From positions 1 to 15,973 of the forward strand of contig CAJUMI010000054.1 of assembly GCA_910587545.1 (NCBI GenBank): DNA of 15,973 nt, written 5' to 3'. This document shows, in pieces, positions 1 through 8,311 of the stretch. This DNA comes from an uncultured Muribaculaceae bacterium. GTDB taxonomy: Bacteria; Bacteroidota; Bacteroidia; Bacteroidales; Muribaculaceae. Made by a program: the position numbers and the translations under genes. A model generated the notes under the pieces. It did not search any database and was not told the origin of the DNA. It worked only from the letters and a program-made list of their open reading frames with translations. How positions within the stretch are numbered: position 1 is the first letter of the stretch; each line of letters starts with the position of its first letter.

Positions 1-58
1 CCTTCATCTGAGCGTCAGACAAAACGGGAGTTAAAATGAAAACGGTTTCGTACTTCAT
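1..58 (-). CDS. rpsF: 30S ribosomal protein S6, N-terminal fragment
   Basis: Reading leftward from the ATG at 58-56, the first 19 codons give MKYETVFILTPVLSDAQMK, which I recognise as the N-terminus of Bacteroidetes ribosomal protein S6 (first beta strand followed by the start of helix 1). The gene runs off the left edge of the window. S6 binds 16S rRNA together with S18 in the platform of the small subunit; in this phylum rpsF is normally followed by rpsR and rplI, which would lie outside the window. A strong promoter lies about 55 bp upstream. The roughly 48-nt leader has no obvious CCG-type S6:S18 autoregulatory motif, although I cannot fold it. The call rests on a short stretch but the match is very characteristic. 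Confidence 0.87.
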   Translation of the reverse strand, partial: MKYETVFILTPVLSDAQMK

Positions 59-112
59 TGGGTTAAACGTTTGATTATTAATTTATAAAGTTGAGATTGT
101 TTAAATCGCTTG

Positions 113-144
113 CAAAGTTACGTCTTTTTTTTCGTAACTCCAAA
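113..144 (-). promoter_or_regulatory. Bacteroidetes-type promoter for rpsF
   Basis: On the minus strand a -7 box TAACTTTG (120-113) is preceded by TTTG (144-141) with 20 bp between them. This matches the Bacteroidetes sigma-ABfr consensus (TTTG, 19-21 bp, TAnnTTTG). Transcription would start near 106, giving a leader of about 48 nt before the rpsF ATG. Confidence 0.75.
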
Positions 145-255
145 TCTTTCAACACCTTTGTTTCACGCCGGACCATGAAAATCGCCATTACAGACCCCAA
201 ATGTTAAATATTATATTTATAACCTCGTCAAACATTATTATTTCGAGAAAATCAT

Positions 256-263
256 TAGTTTTG
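256..263 (+). promoter_or_regulatory. Possible -7 box upstream of the receptor pseudogene
   Basis: TAGTTTTG fits TAnnTTTG and lies 77 bp upstream of the ATG at 340. There is no convincing TTTG/TTG -33 element 19-21 bp upstream, so this is only a weak promoter candidate. The rest of 59-339 is AT-rich and shows no gene. Confidence 0.3.
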
Positions 264-339
264 CGATCTAAAGACTAATCTATTCGCACACCCATAATTG
301 CGCTATCATTAATAACATTTATCTGCAATACTATAAATT

Positions 340-3221
340 ATGCGAACCATTGCAATCATTCTTGCCGCGCTTATCGCGCAACCGGTCTTTTCAGCCGATA
401 AAAAAGGAAGACAAGAAAGACCGCTATCTTTTTACCAAGATCAAGGAAGCCACATGGGATTCAGATCTCAACAACGCTTATCTTCTGTTCTATGACAACG
501 ACGGAAACGTCGCCGATTCGATCCATACACCCTATTTCGTCTGGAACAACGACACGACATATATCTCGCAAATCAGAATACCGGTCTCGGGGCGCGACAC
601 CACTTATGTCTTCGACGTTTGCTCGCCGGGCTACGAGACGCTGACCGTGACATGGGACATAAAGGCCTTCGGCAAGCGCGAAACATACCGCGAGATGCCG
701 CCGCTGACGCTCAAAAAGTCGCGCGTACTTAAAGAATTGACCGTCACCGGTCAAAAATCAAATTCTACAACAAAGGCGACACCATAGTCTATGACGCCTC
801 GGTCTTTCAGCTCGCCGAAGGATCCATGCTCGACGCCCTTATCGCACAGCTGCCCGGAGCCAAGATCGACGAAAACGGCAAGATCACCGTCAACGGCGAA
901 TTTATAGAATCGCTCCTGCTCAACGGCAAAGAGTTTTTCAAAGGTGACAATAAGGTCATGCTCGACAATATCGGCGCCTACACAGTCAAGAACATCCAGG
1001 TCTACAAAGGCCACACCCAAAGAGAAAAGTGGACCAACGACCCCATCCCGCCTCAGCATCTGACTATGGACGTCAAGCTCAAAAAAGAGTACAGCAACAC
1101 ATGGATAATCAACGCCCAAGGAGGCTACGGCACTTCCGAGCGCTATCTCGAACGACTCTTCGCTTCATGGTTTTCACCGAAAACCACCATTGCGGTCTCA
1201 GCCAACGCAAACAACCTCAACGACAACCGCCAGCCGGGCAAATCGGACAGCTGGACACCGGAGAGTATGCCGTCGTGAGAATCGAAGAACACCACAGCCG
1301 CCCTGACCTATGATCACACAAATAAATCTGAAACGCTCAAATTCAACGGTAGTCTGTCAGCTATCTCTGCATCGACCGACTACAACTCATCGACTTCGAG
1401 AGTAAATTTTCTTTCGAGCGGCAACACCTTCGACAGGTCATTCAGCAACAGCAATACCAGGATGTTCAACATCTCAACGATGCACGACGTCTACTACTGC
1501 AAGAGCAACAGCTATGCGGGCGGCCTCGATTTCAACGCCAACTACTGCAAGAACAAAAACAGCTCCAGCGCCATATCAGGTACATTCAACCGCGAATATG
1601 CCGACATGAGCCGACAGGCCCTCGAGGCCATCTACTCCGCGCCGGCTCCCGGAGTGCTCGAATCCGTTATCAACAGATCGATCACCCGCTCCAACGGCGA
1701 CAGCCACAGCAGCCTCATATCGGCCTCGCCTTTCTTCAGCTACACTATCCCGAATACCAACGACGCACTGACGGCTTCAGCTGTCATCAACTACAACAAC
1801 AGCAAAGCCAACCTGTGGAACGACTATGACATCAACTTCGGCTCAGACCCAGAACCGGCCCAACTCCGCCGGCAGTACACCGACAACTCGCCGAACTATA
1901 CTCTCTCGATGAGAGGAAACATCACCTACCGATGGACGATGAAACGTTCATAGATGATGAATTTCACTTATGAATATTCATTTAATAAAAATGAGCGCGA
2001 CTCTTACATGTTCGCCCTCGACCGTCTTGACGACATAGGTGTCCTGCCTGACGGATATCAGAGTGTGCTTGATCCGTCCAATTCCTACACATCATCCACC
2101 TATACCAACAGCCATAGACTCTCGCCGTTTTTCATATGGATCAAGGACTTCGACAAATCAAGATTCAGCATTTTCACGATGCCCCGCTTCACTATCGAAC
2201 ACAATCATCTCGACTACTGGCGCGAAAACCGTTCATATCTCGTCAAGCGGACATCATTTCTCTTCTCGCACAGCAGCTATAACGGCTTGCTGTCCTATGA
2301 CTTCTCCAAGTCCGATGACGGCTCCAACCATTACGGCAACACACTCTCCTACGAACTCAATCTGAACACAAGCACACCGGAACTTCTCCACCTCGTCGAC
2401 GTTGTCAACGACGCCGATCCCCTCAACATATCCGTAGGAAATCCCGATCTGCGTAACGCATTCACACAGAAACACGGCCTCAAATGGTTCCACAGGCCGG
2501 CAAGCCGTTCAACAACACGATCGACCTGTCCTATGAACTCATATCCGACGCGCTCGTGCGCGGCTATGTCTACGACACATCCACCGGTGCACGCCGCAAC
2601 CGCACATACAACATCAGCGGCAACAACACCTTCCGGGCTCGCGACTTCTTCAATCTCGAATTCGGTTCCCAAAAACAGTTCACCATCGCATCGTCGACAG
2701 ATTTCAGCCTCGCCAACAACACCGACATGATAGGCATCAATAGCGAGGAGCCTCAGAAATATGCCGTGCGCAACTCGACACTCGGCGAAGACCTCATCTT
2801 CACTTGTCGCATCGGCAAGCAGAAGATTTCGGCATAGGGGACCGTATCCCACCGTCACACCTCGTCGGAGCGCGCCGGTTTCTCCACTATCGACGCCTAA
2901 CACTACAAATACGGAGTCAACGGCACATTCTCACTTCCTGCCGGCTTCGGCATATCGACAGACTTCTACCTCTACAAACGTGTCGGCTATGGGGTGAAAA
3001 AACTCGACACCACCGATCCGATCTGGAATTTGCGGCTGACTTACACTCCGCGCAAAAGCCGCTGGTTATTCACCGTCGACGGCTTCGACCTGCTGCACAA
3101 GCTCTCCAACGTCCACTATGCTGTCTCCGCATCGGGCCGCACGGTCACCTACTCCAACACCCTACCCCGCTATATGCTCCTGACCGCACATTACCGCCTC
3201 AACATTCAGCCAAAGAAATAA
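340..3221 (+). pseudogene. TonB-dependent outer-membrane receptor, multiply disrupted
   Basis: Joined across frames, the 2.9 kb encodes about 960 residues: a signal peptide (MRTIAIILAALIAQPVFSA), a beta-sandwich region resembling a carboxypeptidase regulatory-like domain, a plug domain (QLAEGSMLDALIAQLPGA, VNGEFIESLLLNGKEFFKGD), and a long aromatic-rich beta-barrel ending RLNIQPKK. An intact homologue would be a TonB-gated outer-membrane receptor; the substrate is unknown. It cannot be translated as one protein. Frameshifts fall in an A6 run at 400-405, in an A5 run at 753-757 and near 2485-2500. In-frame stops are TGA 1276-1278, TAG 1951-1953, TAG 2835-2837 and TAA 2898-2900, with family-like sequence continuing after each. 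Neighbouring genes are intact, so general sequencing error is unlikely. Protein-level similarity to the family remains good throughout, suggesting fairly recent decay. Confidence 0.9.
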
Positions 3222-3233
3222 GCGTTTTTTTTG

Positions 3234-3241
3234 TATCTTTG
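3234..3241 (+). promoter_or_regulatory. -7 box of the flippase promoter
   Basis: TATCTTTG is an excellent TAnnTTTG match, ending 12 bp before the ATG at 3254. A start site about 6-7 nt downstream would leave a leader of only about 6 nt. No clear TTTG -33 element is seen at the usual distance. The box begins 12 bp after the pseudogene stop, so the flippase appears to have its own promoter. Confidence 0.5.
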
Positions 3242-3253
3242 CGGCTGTGAAAT

Positions 3254-4690
3254 ATGGATGAAAGCGATTTGAAAAAAAAGACAGCGCGCGGACTACTCTG
3301 GGGCGGCATAGGCAGCGGCGGCATGCAGCTGCTCAATCTGGCGTTCGGCATCATCCTCTCGCGCATCCTCTCGCCCGATGATTACGGCATTGTCGGCGCC
3401 CTTGCCATCTTTTCGGCAGTCGCCGGCATCTTCACCGAAAGCGGCTTCACTCTCGCCATCGTCAACCGCAAGACTGCTAGCGAGAGCGACTACTGTTCGG
3501 TGTTCTGGTTCAATCTCGTCGTCGGCGGAGTGCTCTACACGGCGCTGTTTTTTCTCGCCGTGCCGATAGCAAGTTTTTATAATACACCCGAGATGGTGCC
3601 GCTCGCCCGTTTTCTTTTCCTCAGTTTCTTCATAGGCGCGATCGGCTCAGCTCCGTCGGCCTATCTTTTCCGCAACCTTGAGATAAAGCGACGCAGCAAA
3701 ATACTGCTCGCCTCAGTGGCCATCTCGGGTGCTGCAGGTGTGGGCTGCGCGTTAGCAGGCATGAAATACTGGGGTATCGCGGTTCAGACCGTGCTCTATT
3801 CGCTTTCACTGACCATGATGCTGTGGTGTTCGGTAGACTTCCGGCCGAAGATGACGTTCTCGGCCGGAGCGATCCGCGACATGCTGCCGTTCAGCGTCAA
3901 ACAGATGGCCGTAGCTCTGTTCACCCACGTCAACAACAATTTCTTCGCCATGCTGCTCGGCCGATTCTACGGCATGCAGAAGACCGGCTACTATACCCAG
4001 GGAAACAAGTGGACCACAATGGGCTACTCCACTCTGTCAGGCATGATCAACAGTGTCGGGCAGCCTGTCATGCGGCAGACCGTCGAGGAGTCAGAGCGTC
4101 TTCACAGGGTGTTCCGCAAGATGCTACGCTTCGCTGCGTTTGTGAGTTTCCCCGCCATGTTCGGACTGTGTATCGTCGCACGCGAGTTGATCTCAATCAC
4201 CATCACCGACAAATGGCTCCCGGCTGTCGCCGTAATGCAGATTCTGTGTGTCGGCGGGGCGTTTATGCCGCTCGCCACGCTCTACGGCAATCTGTTCAAC
4301 AGCATCGGACGCCCGGGCATATATATGTGGAATACCATAATCCTCGGCCTCATTCAGATAGGCCTCGCCGTAACAACCTACACTTACGGAATGAACACCA
4401 TGCTCACGGCGTATGTCATAGCCAACGTCCTCTGGCTTTTTGTATGGCAGTATTTCGCCGGCAGGTCTATCGGGCTGCGCCTGCGTGACGTCGTCGCCGA
4501 TGTCGTTCCCTACATGGTCGCCGCCGCCGCAGTAATGGCCACGACATGGCTGGCAGCATCCATGATCGTCAACGACTGGCTTTCGCTGGCAACGAAAGTA
4601 ATTATGGCCGCGACGCTATACAGCCTGATCATGTGGCTCTCGGGTTCAACGGTTTTCCGGGAGACTTTCCGGTATTTTTCAAAAAAGTAA
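3254..4690 (+). CDS. Polysaccharide flippase, Wzx/MOP superfamily (PST type)
   Basis: This 478-residue, strongly hydrophobic integral inner-membrane protein has the layout of polysaccharide/lipopolysaccharide flippases, which move undecaprenyl-linked oligosaccharides across the inner membrane. The N-terminus is typical: a charged leader followed by a first helix with LLWGGIGSGGMQLLNLAFGI and then the family signature LSRILSPDDYGIVGAL near residues 36-51. Many further membrane segments follow to the C-terminus, consistent with the usual 12-14. Length is normal for the family. The start at 3254 gives the conserved N-terminus and lies just after a good -7 box. It is not surrounded by glycosyltransferases, so its cargo cannot be told. 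It converges with glsB, with only 10 bp between the stop codons and no visible terminator. Confidence 0.88.
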   Translation: MDESDLKKKTARGLLWGGIGSGGMQLLNLAFGIILSRILSPDDYGIVGALAIFSAVAGIFTESGFTLAIVNRKTASESDYCSVFWFNLVVGGVLYTALFFLAVPIASFYNTPEMVPLARFLFLSFFIGAIGSAPSAYLFRNLEIKRRSKILLASVAISGAAGVGCALAGMKYWGIAVQTVLYSLSLTMMLWCSVDFRPKMTFSAGAIRDMLPFSVKQMAVALFTHVNNNFFAMLLGRFYGMQKTGYYTQGNKWTTMGYSTLSGMINSVGQPVMRQTVEESERLHRVFRKMLRFAAFVSFPAMFGLCIVARELISITITDKWLPAVAVMQILCVGGAFMPLATLYGNLFNSIGRPGIYMWNTIILGLIQIGLAVTTYTYGMNTMLTAYVIANVLWLFVWQYFAGRSIGLRLRDVVADVVPYMVAAAAVMATTWLAASMIVNDWLSLATKVIMAATLYSLIMWLSGSTVFRETFRYFSKK

Positions 4691-4700
4691 TAAGTAGGGT

Positions 4701-5642
4701 TCAGACGAGCGGCTTACGCGTGAACGTCTCTATGTGGCGCCGCTTTTTCTCCTCAAGGATTTCCGACACGGCCAGAAGGATGCCCGACTCCTCGACATTG
4801 CCGAATTCGTCGTTTATCGCCGTGCCGAACATCTTCATTGTCGGCGACAGACTCATATAGGCATTGACCAACGGCGGAATACTCAGTCCGTATTTATGCA
4901 CCTCGCCGTTGAGTATCCTGTAGTCGGCCCTGAAATCGCCGCCTGTGAACAGCCGCTCCATCGCCGCCGCGTCGCTGTGGGTCTGCAATGCCGTGATGGG
5001 AGTCACAAGTTTCTCAGGGTCGGGAAAATGCTTGTTCATGAAGTATAATATCATGTCACGGCAAGTCTCCATATAGCTGGGATACATCGTCACCTTGCCG
5101 AACAGATATTTGATCTCGGGATTGATCACCGTGAGCGATCCCAGCCCGTCCCACAGATTGTCGAGCACATAGATGGCCTTTGCTCCGGCGCGCGACGACT
5201 GATACTCGGGCCTTACGAAAGATCGGCCCAGTTCGATGGTGTAAGGCAGGTAGTCGGTCATAAACCGCTCTGAGAAATTGAACATGTGGCTTGTCGCTAT
5301 GCGCGGACGGCCATTGTCGTCGAGCCGGATATCGCGGCCGCAGATAAAGCGGTAGCCGCCGAGTATCAGACGGCTCTCTGGCTCCCAGACAATAAGCTGG
5401 CGACACGGAGGATCCATGGTGTCAAACTCATCTATGTCGCAGTCTTTGCCTGTGCCGCCTCCGGCAAGGCGAAAAGCGATCTCACGCAGACGTCCGATCT
5501 CACGCATGGTATTGGGCGCACACTTCGAATCAATAACATAGATCTTGTTGCCGGCCTTGTTTGTGTCACGGAGAAAGCACTCGTCAGTCAGTTCGGCCTC
5601 GATCAGATCCGCATCTATAGGATTGATTATTCGCTGGTTCAT
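4701..5642 (-). CDS. glsB: Glycine N-acyltransferase of glycine-lipid synthesis (OlsB/hemolysin-like GNAT)
   Basis: The 313-residue protein has the features of OlsB-like N-acyltransferases of the GNAT fold: RLREIAFRLAGGGTGKDCDI (51-70) leading into DEFDTMDPPCRQLIVW (71-86), then LGGYRFICG (94-102) and the acyl-donor region ELGRSFVRPEYQ (137-148). In Bacteroides, GlsB transfers a 3-hydroxyacyl group to glycine to make the monoacylated glycine lipid precursor, presumably from acyl-ACP; it acts at the cytoplasmic membrane. The gene begins 8 bp after the stop of the acyltransferase gene upstream, so the two are almost certainly cotranscribed. The substrate assignment to glycine is transferred from the Bacteroides system; ornithine or another amino acid is possible. 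Soluble overall, with no signal peptide. Confidence 0.8.
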   Translation of the reverse strand: MNQRIINPIDADLIEAELTDECFLRDTNKAGNKIYVIDSKCAPNTMREIGRLREIAFRLAGGGTGKDCDIDEFDTMDPPCRQLIVWEPESRLILGGYRFICGRDIRLDDNGRPRIATSHMFNFSERFMTDYLPYTIELGRSFVRPEYQSSRAGAKAIYVLDNLWDGLGSLTVINPEIKYLFGKVTMYPSYMETCRDMILYFMNKHFPDPEKLVTPITALQTHSDAAAMERLFTGGDFRADYRILNGEVHKYGLSIPPLVNAYMSLSPTMKMFGTAINDEFGNVEESGILLAVSEILEEKKRRHIETFTRKPLV

Positions 5643-5650
5643 AGACTTGT

Positions 5651-6523
5651 TTATGATAATGTCTTATTAATCGTTTCCAATTCATTTTTCAGGTCGTAGA
5701 CCATCCGCCTCACAGCCTGAGCCTCTGCCTCGGCTTCCTGCCCCCCGCTGAGGCTCTGCCACGGCAGAGGAGTGCCGCAGTTTATGCGGAACGTCTTGCC
5801 CTCGGCCTTGAAAACCTCAGAAGGCAGCAATGCCATTTCGAAGTTGAATTTCAGCCCCATGCTCTCGCGTCTGCGGGCGACCGAATAGAAGCGATCGGAA
5901 TTTGTTCCGTCAAAATAGACCGGCACAATATCGCGTTTGAAACTTATCGCACGGTTGATAAACATCTTCCTCCACTCAAGATCAGCCACCTCACCGCCGG
6001 CCTGACGCTGTCGCGAGCAAAGACCCGCCGGAAAGATCAGCACAGGATCGTCGCCTTTCATCACCCGGTCGATGGCGGCCAACGACTGACGGCTCTGATG
6101 GCCGTGCTTGTTGATCGGCAGAAACACCGGCGCCAACGGCTTGACAGCCATGAGCAGATCATTGACCACAAACATCAGCTCACCGCCGTAGCGCTGCGAG
6201 AAATAATCTATCAGAGCCATTCCGTCGAGTCCGCCGAGCGGATGATTGGACGCGATGATCACTCTGCGACGGTCTACTGGCGGAAGCCGGTCGGCATTGA
6301 AGGTCTCGACTTTCACGCTGAGATCGTTCAACACGCCGCGGCAGAATTCGGCCCCTTCCTTGGGAAAATTGTGCTCAAGCAAGGCATTCAGTCTGTCCTG
6401 GCATATCAGTTTCTCGAGTTTACGCAGCAGAAACGACGGCACGGCACGCGATGCCGCTCCCAAGCGCTCTCTGACGACCGCTCTCACATCTATTTTAATT
6501 GGCGACGCTGCCTGTTGGGTCAT
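5651..6523 (-). CDS. glsA: Lysophospholipid-type O-acyltransferase of glycine-lipid synthesis (PlsC-like)
   Basis: This 290-residue PlsC-superfamily protein has the acyltransferase block SNHPLGGLDG (92-101), with H94 and D100 as the likely catalytic pair, the phosphate/acceptor block FPAGLCSRQ (164-172), and VPVYFDG (200-206). The spacing between H and D is five residues, where classical PlsC has four, and the FPEGT block is altered. By analogy with GlsA of Bacteroides it would add the second, ester-linked acyl chain to N-acylglycine. It is the first gene of a two-gene operon with the N-acyltransferase and starts at the ATG 6523-6521, about 33 bp from a -7 box. No signal peptide is seen; the enzyme is probably a peripheral inner-membrane protein. 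A general 1-acylglycerol-3-phosphate acyltransferase is the alternative, less likely given its partner. Confidence 0.78.
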   Translation of the reverse strand: MTQQAASPIKIDVRAVVRERLGAASRAVPSFLLRKLEKLICQDRLNALLEHNFPKEGAEFCRGVLNDLSVKVETFNADRLPPVDRRRVIIASNHPLGGLDGMALIDYFSQRYGGELMFVVNDLLMAVKPLAPVFLPINKHGHQSRQSLAAIDRVMKGDDPVLIFPAGLCSRQRQAGGEVADLEWRKMFINRAISFKRDIVPVYFDGTNSDRFYSVARRRESMGLKFNFEMALLPSEVFKAEGKTFRINCGTPLPWQSLSGGQEAEAEAQAVRRMVYDLKNELETINKTLS

Positions 6524-6555
6524 GTTTCGTTATGCGTTCAAAATAATTTGAACTG

Positions 6556-6563
6556 CAAATTTA
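6556..6563 (-). promoter_or_regulatory. -7 box of the glsA-glsB promoter
   Basis: On the minus strand TAAATTTG fits TAnnTTTG and would give a start site near 6549 and a leader of about 26 nt. No good -33 TTTG is seen at 19-21 bp, so this is a moderate candidate. Confidence 0.4.
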
Positions 6564-6691
6564 TTAAAATTCGAGCTATGTCTATCTGTCGCGGCTCAAT
6601 TTTTTGAAATTTCCACCTTCTTTTCATGAGAATCCACGGCGCGACACGGAATAATTAACCGGACATGGACGATTATCTCACAACCTTTCAC

Positions 6692-6699
6692 TAATTTTG
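6692..6699 (+). promoter_or_regulatory. -7 box for the SDR-like/DUF115 pair
   Basis: TAATTTTG fits TAnnTTTG, 30 bp before the ATG at 6730. It overlaps an in-frame TTG at 6697, which argues that translation starts at 6730 and not at that TTG. No clear -33 element is present. Confidence 0.45.
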
Positions 6700-6729
6700 C
6701 ACAAAAGTCATTCTTCTACAGTTCAGCAC

Positions 6730-7437
6730 ATGAAAGAATCAACCGAAGATCGCCGACCGGCACTTTATCTGTATACACCGGATGTCGATTTTGTACGACC
6801 CTATTTCGAGAGGCTCATGCCCGATCTGCTTATCACTGAAAGCCCCGAGGCAGCCGAAACGGCAGTCATGTTATCTACCGTCGACGTATATGATGTCTCA
6901 GCCGGGACTAATTTCAACGAACTGACGCCTCTCAAGCGTGACTGCGGCCATGTCAGCGATGAAAACGGCTTCATCGGCCAGTGTAAGGAGTGCGGACTGA
7001 AACCGACAATCCTGCGTTGCGCACCGATTGTCGGCACCGGCATGGCCGGCATGCCGCGCGAGCTGGCCGAAAAAATTTATCGAGGCACCTTTATCGGGAT
7101 CAGCGGCAATGAAGCGCGCCGCAGTGTGGTCCACGCGGTGAGTCTCCCCGACGCGGCACGTGCCGTGATGGCGACCGGCGGTATTTTCAACGTAACAGAC
7201 ACAGTCGATCCGTCGTTCAACGATCTCGCTGAAGCATTGGCATGGCGCATCGCCCAGAAACGCATATTTTATATGAAACCTAAATGGTTCAGCCTGCTGT
7301 TCGGCAAGAAACGACTGATCAACGAATCCGTCACCCTGACTTTCTCATGCGAAAAACTTCGTTCCTTCAGCGGTTTCGATCCGGTCTCTACAGTCGATTA
7401 TCTCAAAACCCATGTCTATGATCAAGCGAGTCTCTGA
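6730..7437 (+). CDS. Degenerate SDR / NAD-dependent epimerase-like protein
   Basis: From the ATG at 6730 the product has 235 residues. The central and C-terminal parts resemble extended short-chain dehydrogenases (sugar epimerase/dehydratase family): STVDVYDVSAGTNFNELTPL (49-68), TILRCAPIVGTGM (93-105), then a VVHAVSLPDAARAVM stretch (133-147) like the usual domain-interaction segment, and GIFNVTD (151-157). The N-terminal Rossmann glycine motif is missing (the first strand is ALYLYTPDVDFV), and no YxxxK catalytic pair is visible, so NAD binding and catalysis are doubtful. A cysteine/histidine cluster (C72, H74, C85, C88) sits where the catalytic helix would be. The downstream gene overlaps by 26 bp, implying coupled translation and a joint role, perhaps in surface glycan metabolism. 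The exact function is unknown. Confidence 0.65.
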   Translation: MKESTEDRRPALYLYTPDVDFVRPYFERLMPDLLITESPEAAETAVMLSTVDVYDVSAGTNFNELTPLKRDCGHVSDENGFIGQCKECGLKPTILRCAPIVGTGMAGMPRELAEKIYRGTFIGISGNEARRSVVHAVSLPDAARAVMATGGIFNVTDTVDPSFNDLAEALAWRIAQKRIFYMKPKWFSLLFGKKRLINESVTLTFSCEKLRSFSGFDPVSTVDYLKTHVYDQASL

Positions 7438-8272
7438 TTTTGCCGCCAAGTTCGGAGCCACAGCCAAGAGCGTCGTTAAGATAGCGCTGCAGTCGCGCCC
7501 GACTTCAATCAAAAAAGCCGACGACTCCGACCGACTGCCACTCGTCATACTCGCCAACGGGCCATCTCTTCGACAGACAATCGACAATCACGCCGGTCTG
7601 CTCCGTTCTCTGCCGACACTTGCTGTCAATTTTGCCGCCAACGCACCCGAATTCGTGCAGATCAAACCGAAATACTATATACTGGCCGACCCTCATTTTT
7701 TCCGGTCTGCCGACGACCCCAACGTCAGGCTTCTGCTCCGCAATCTTTCCGCCGTTGACTGGAGGATGCGCCTGTTCGCAGACCGCCGATACGTCAAACA
7801 GTTCAAATCATTGTTCGGCTCCAACGACAACATCACCATCGAGGCTTTCAACGCCGTCGGAGCGGAAGGGTTCGCAGCGTTCGAGCGCGCGGCCTACGGG
7901 TCGGGCCTCGCGATGCCACGGCCGCGAAATGTACTGATCCCGTCCATAATGATCGGCATAAGCCTCGGCTATCGCACGATATATCTTTGCGGCGCCGATC
8001 ACTCGTGGATGCGCGATCTTAGCGTCACCGACAACAACGAAGTCGTGTCAGGCATGACGCATTTTTATAAAGAACCGACCGACGAGATCAAACGCTCTCG
8101 CAATGAATATCGCGCATACAGACTCCATGACATCATCATGAGCTATTATGTCGCGTTTATGAGTTACCACAAGATCCGACGCTTTGCTGACAGCATAGAC
8201 GTTACCATACTCAACGCCACCCCCGGCAGCTTCATCGACGCCTTCGAGCGTAGCACTCTTCCTGATAGATAG
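7412..8272 (+). CDS. DUF115 / MptE-like protein, probably envelope glycan related
   Basis: The 286-residue protein shows the marks of the DUF115 (6-hydroxymethylpterin diphosphokinase MptE-like) family: ANGPSL at 48-53, a strand with AVNFAA (71-76), KPKYYILADPHFF (85-97), and YLCGADHSWM (191-200). Members occur in archaeal pterin synthesis and, in bacteria, mostly beside surface polysaccharide or flagellin-glycosylation genes; a glycan-linked role fits better here because the upstream partner is SDR-like. The ATG at 7412 overlaps the previous gene by 26 bp; an in-frame ATG at 7418 is equally possible. No signal peptide or membrane segment is evident. The substrate cannot be inferred. Confidence 0.7.
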   Translation: MSMIKRVSDFAAKFGATAKSVVKIALQSRPTSIKKADDSDRLPLVILANGPSLRQTIDNHAGLLRSLPTLAVNFAANAPEFVQIKPKYYILADPHFFRSADDPNVRLLLRNLSAVDWRMRLFADRRYVKQFKSLFGSNDNITIEAFNAVGAEGFAAFERAAYGSGLAMPRPRNVLIPSIMIGISLGYRTIYLCGADHSWMRDLSVTDNNEVVSGMTHFYKEPTDEIKRSRNEYRAYRLHDIIMSYYVAFMSYHKIRRFADSIDVTILNATPGSFIDAFERSTLPDR

Positions 8273-8311
8273 GAACGGAGTTGATCGCATCACTATCTGA
8301 CAGTACTGCCG

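Noticed and set aside
2349..2903. 184-residue minus-strand reading frame opposite the receptor gene
   Set aside because: It lies antisense to well-recognised barrel sequence on the plus strand, shows no family resemblance and has shadow-type composition.
340..3221. Programmed frameshifting or stop-codon readthrough to make a full receptor
   Set aside because: It would need three frame changes and four stops of all three types to be bypassed in one gene, with no recoding structures seen; decay is simpler.
6697..6729. TTG start extending the SDR-like protein by 11 residues
   Set aside because: The TTG lies inside the -7 promoter box, so the codon would not be transcribed; the ATG at 6730 is preferred.
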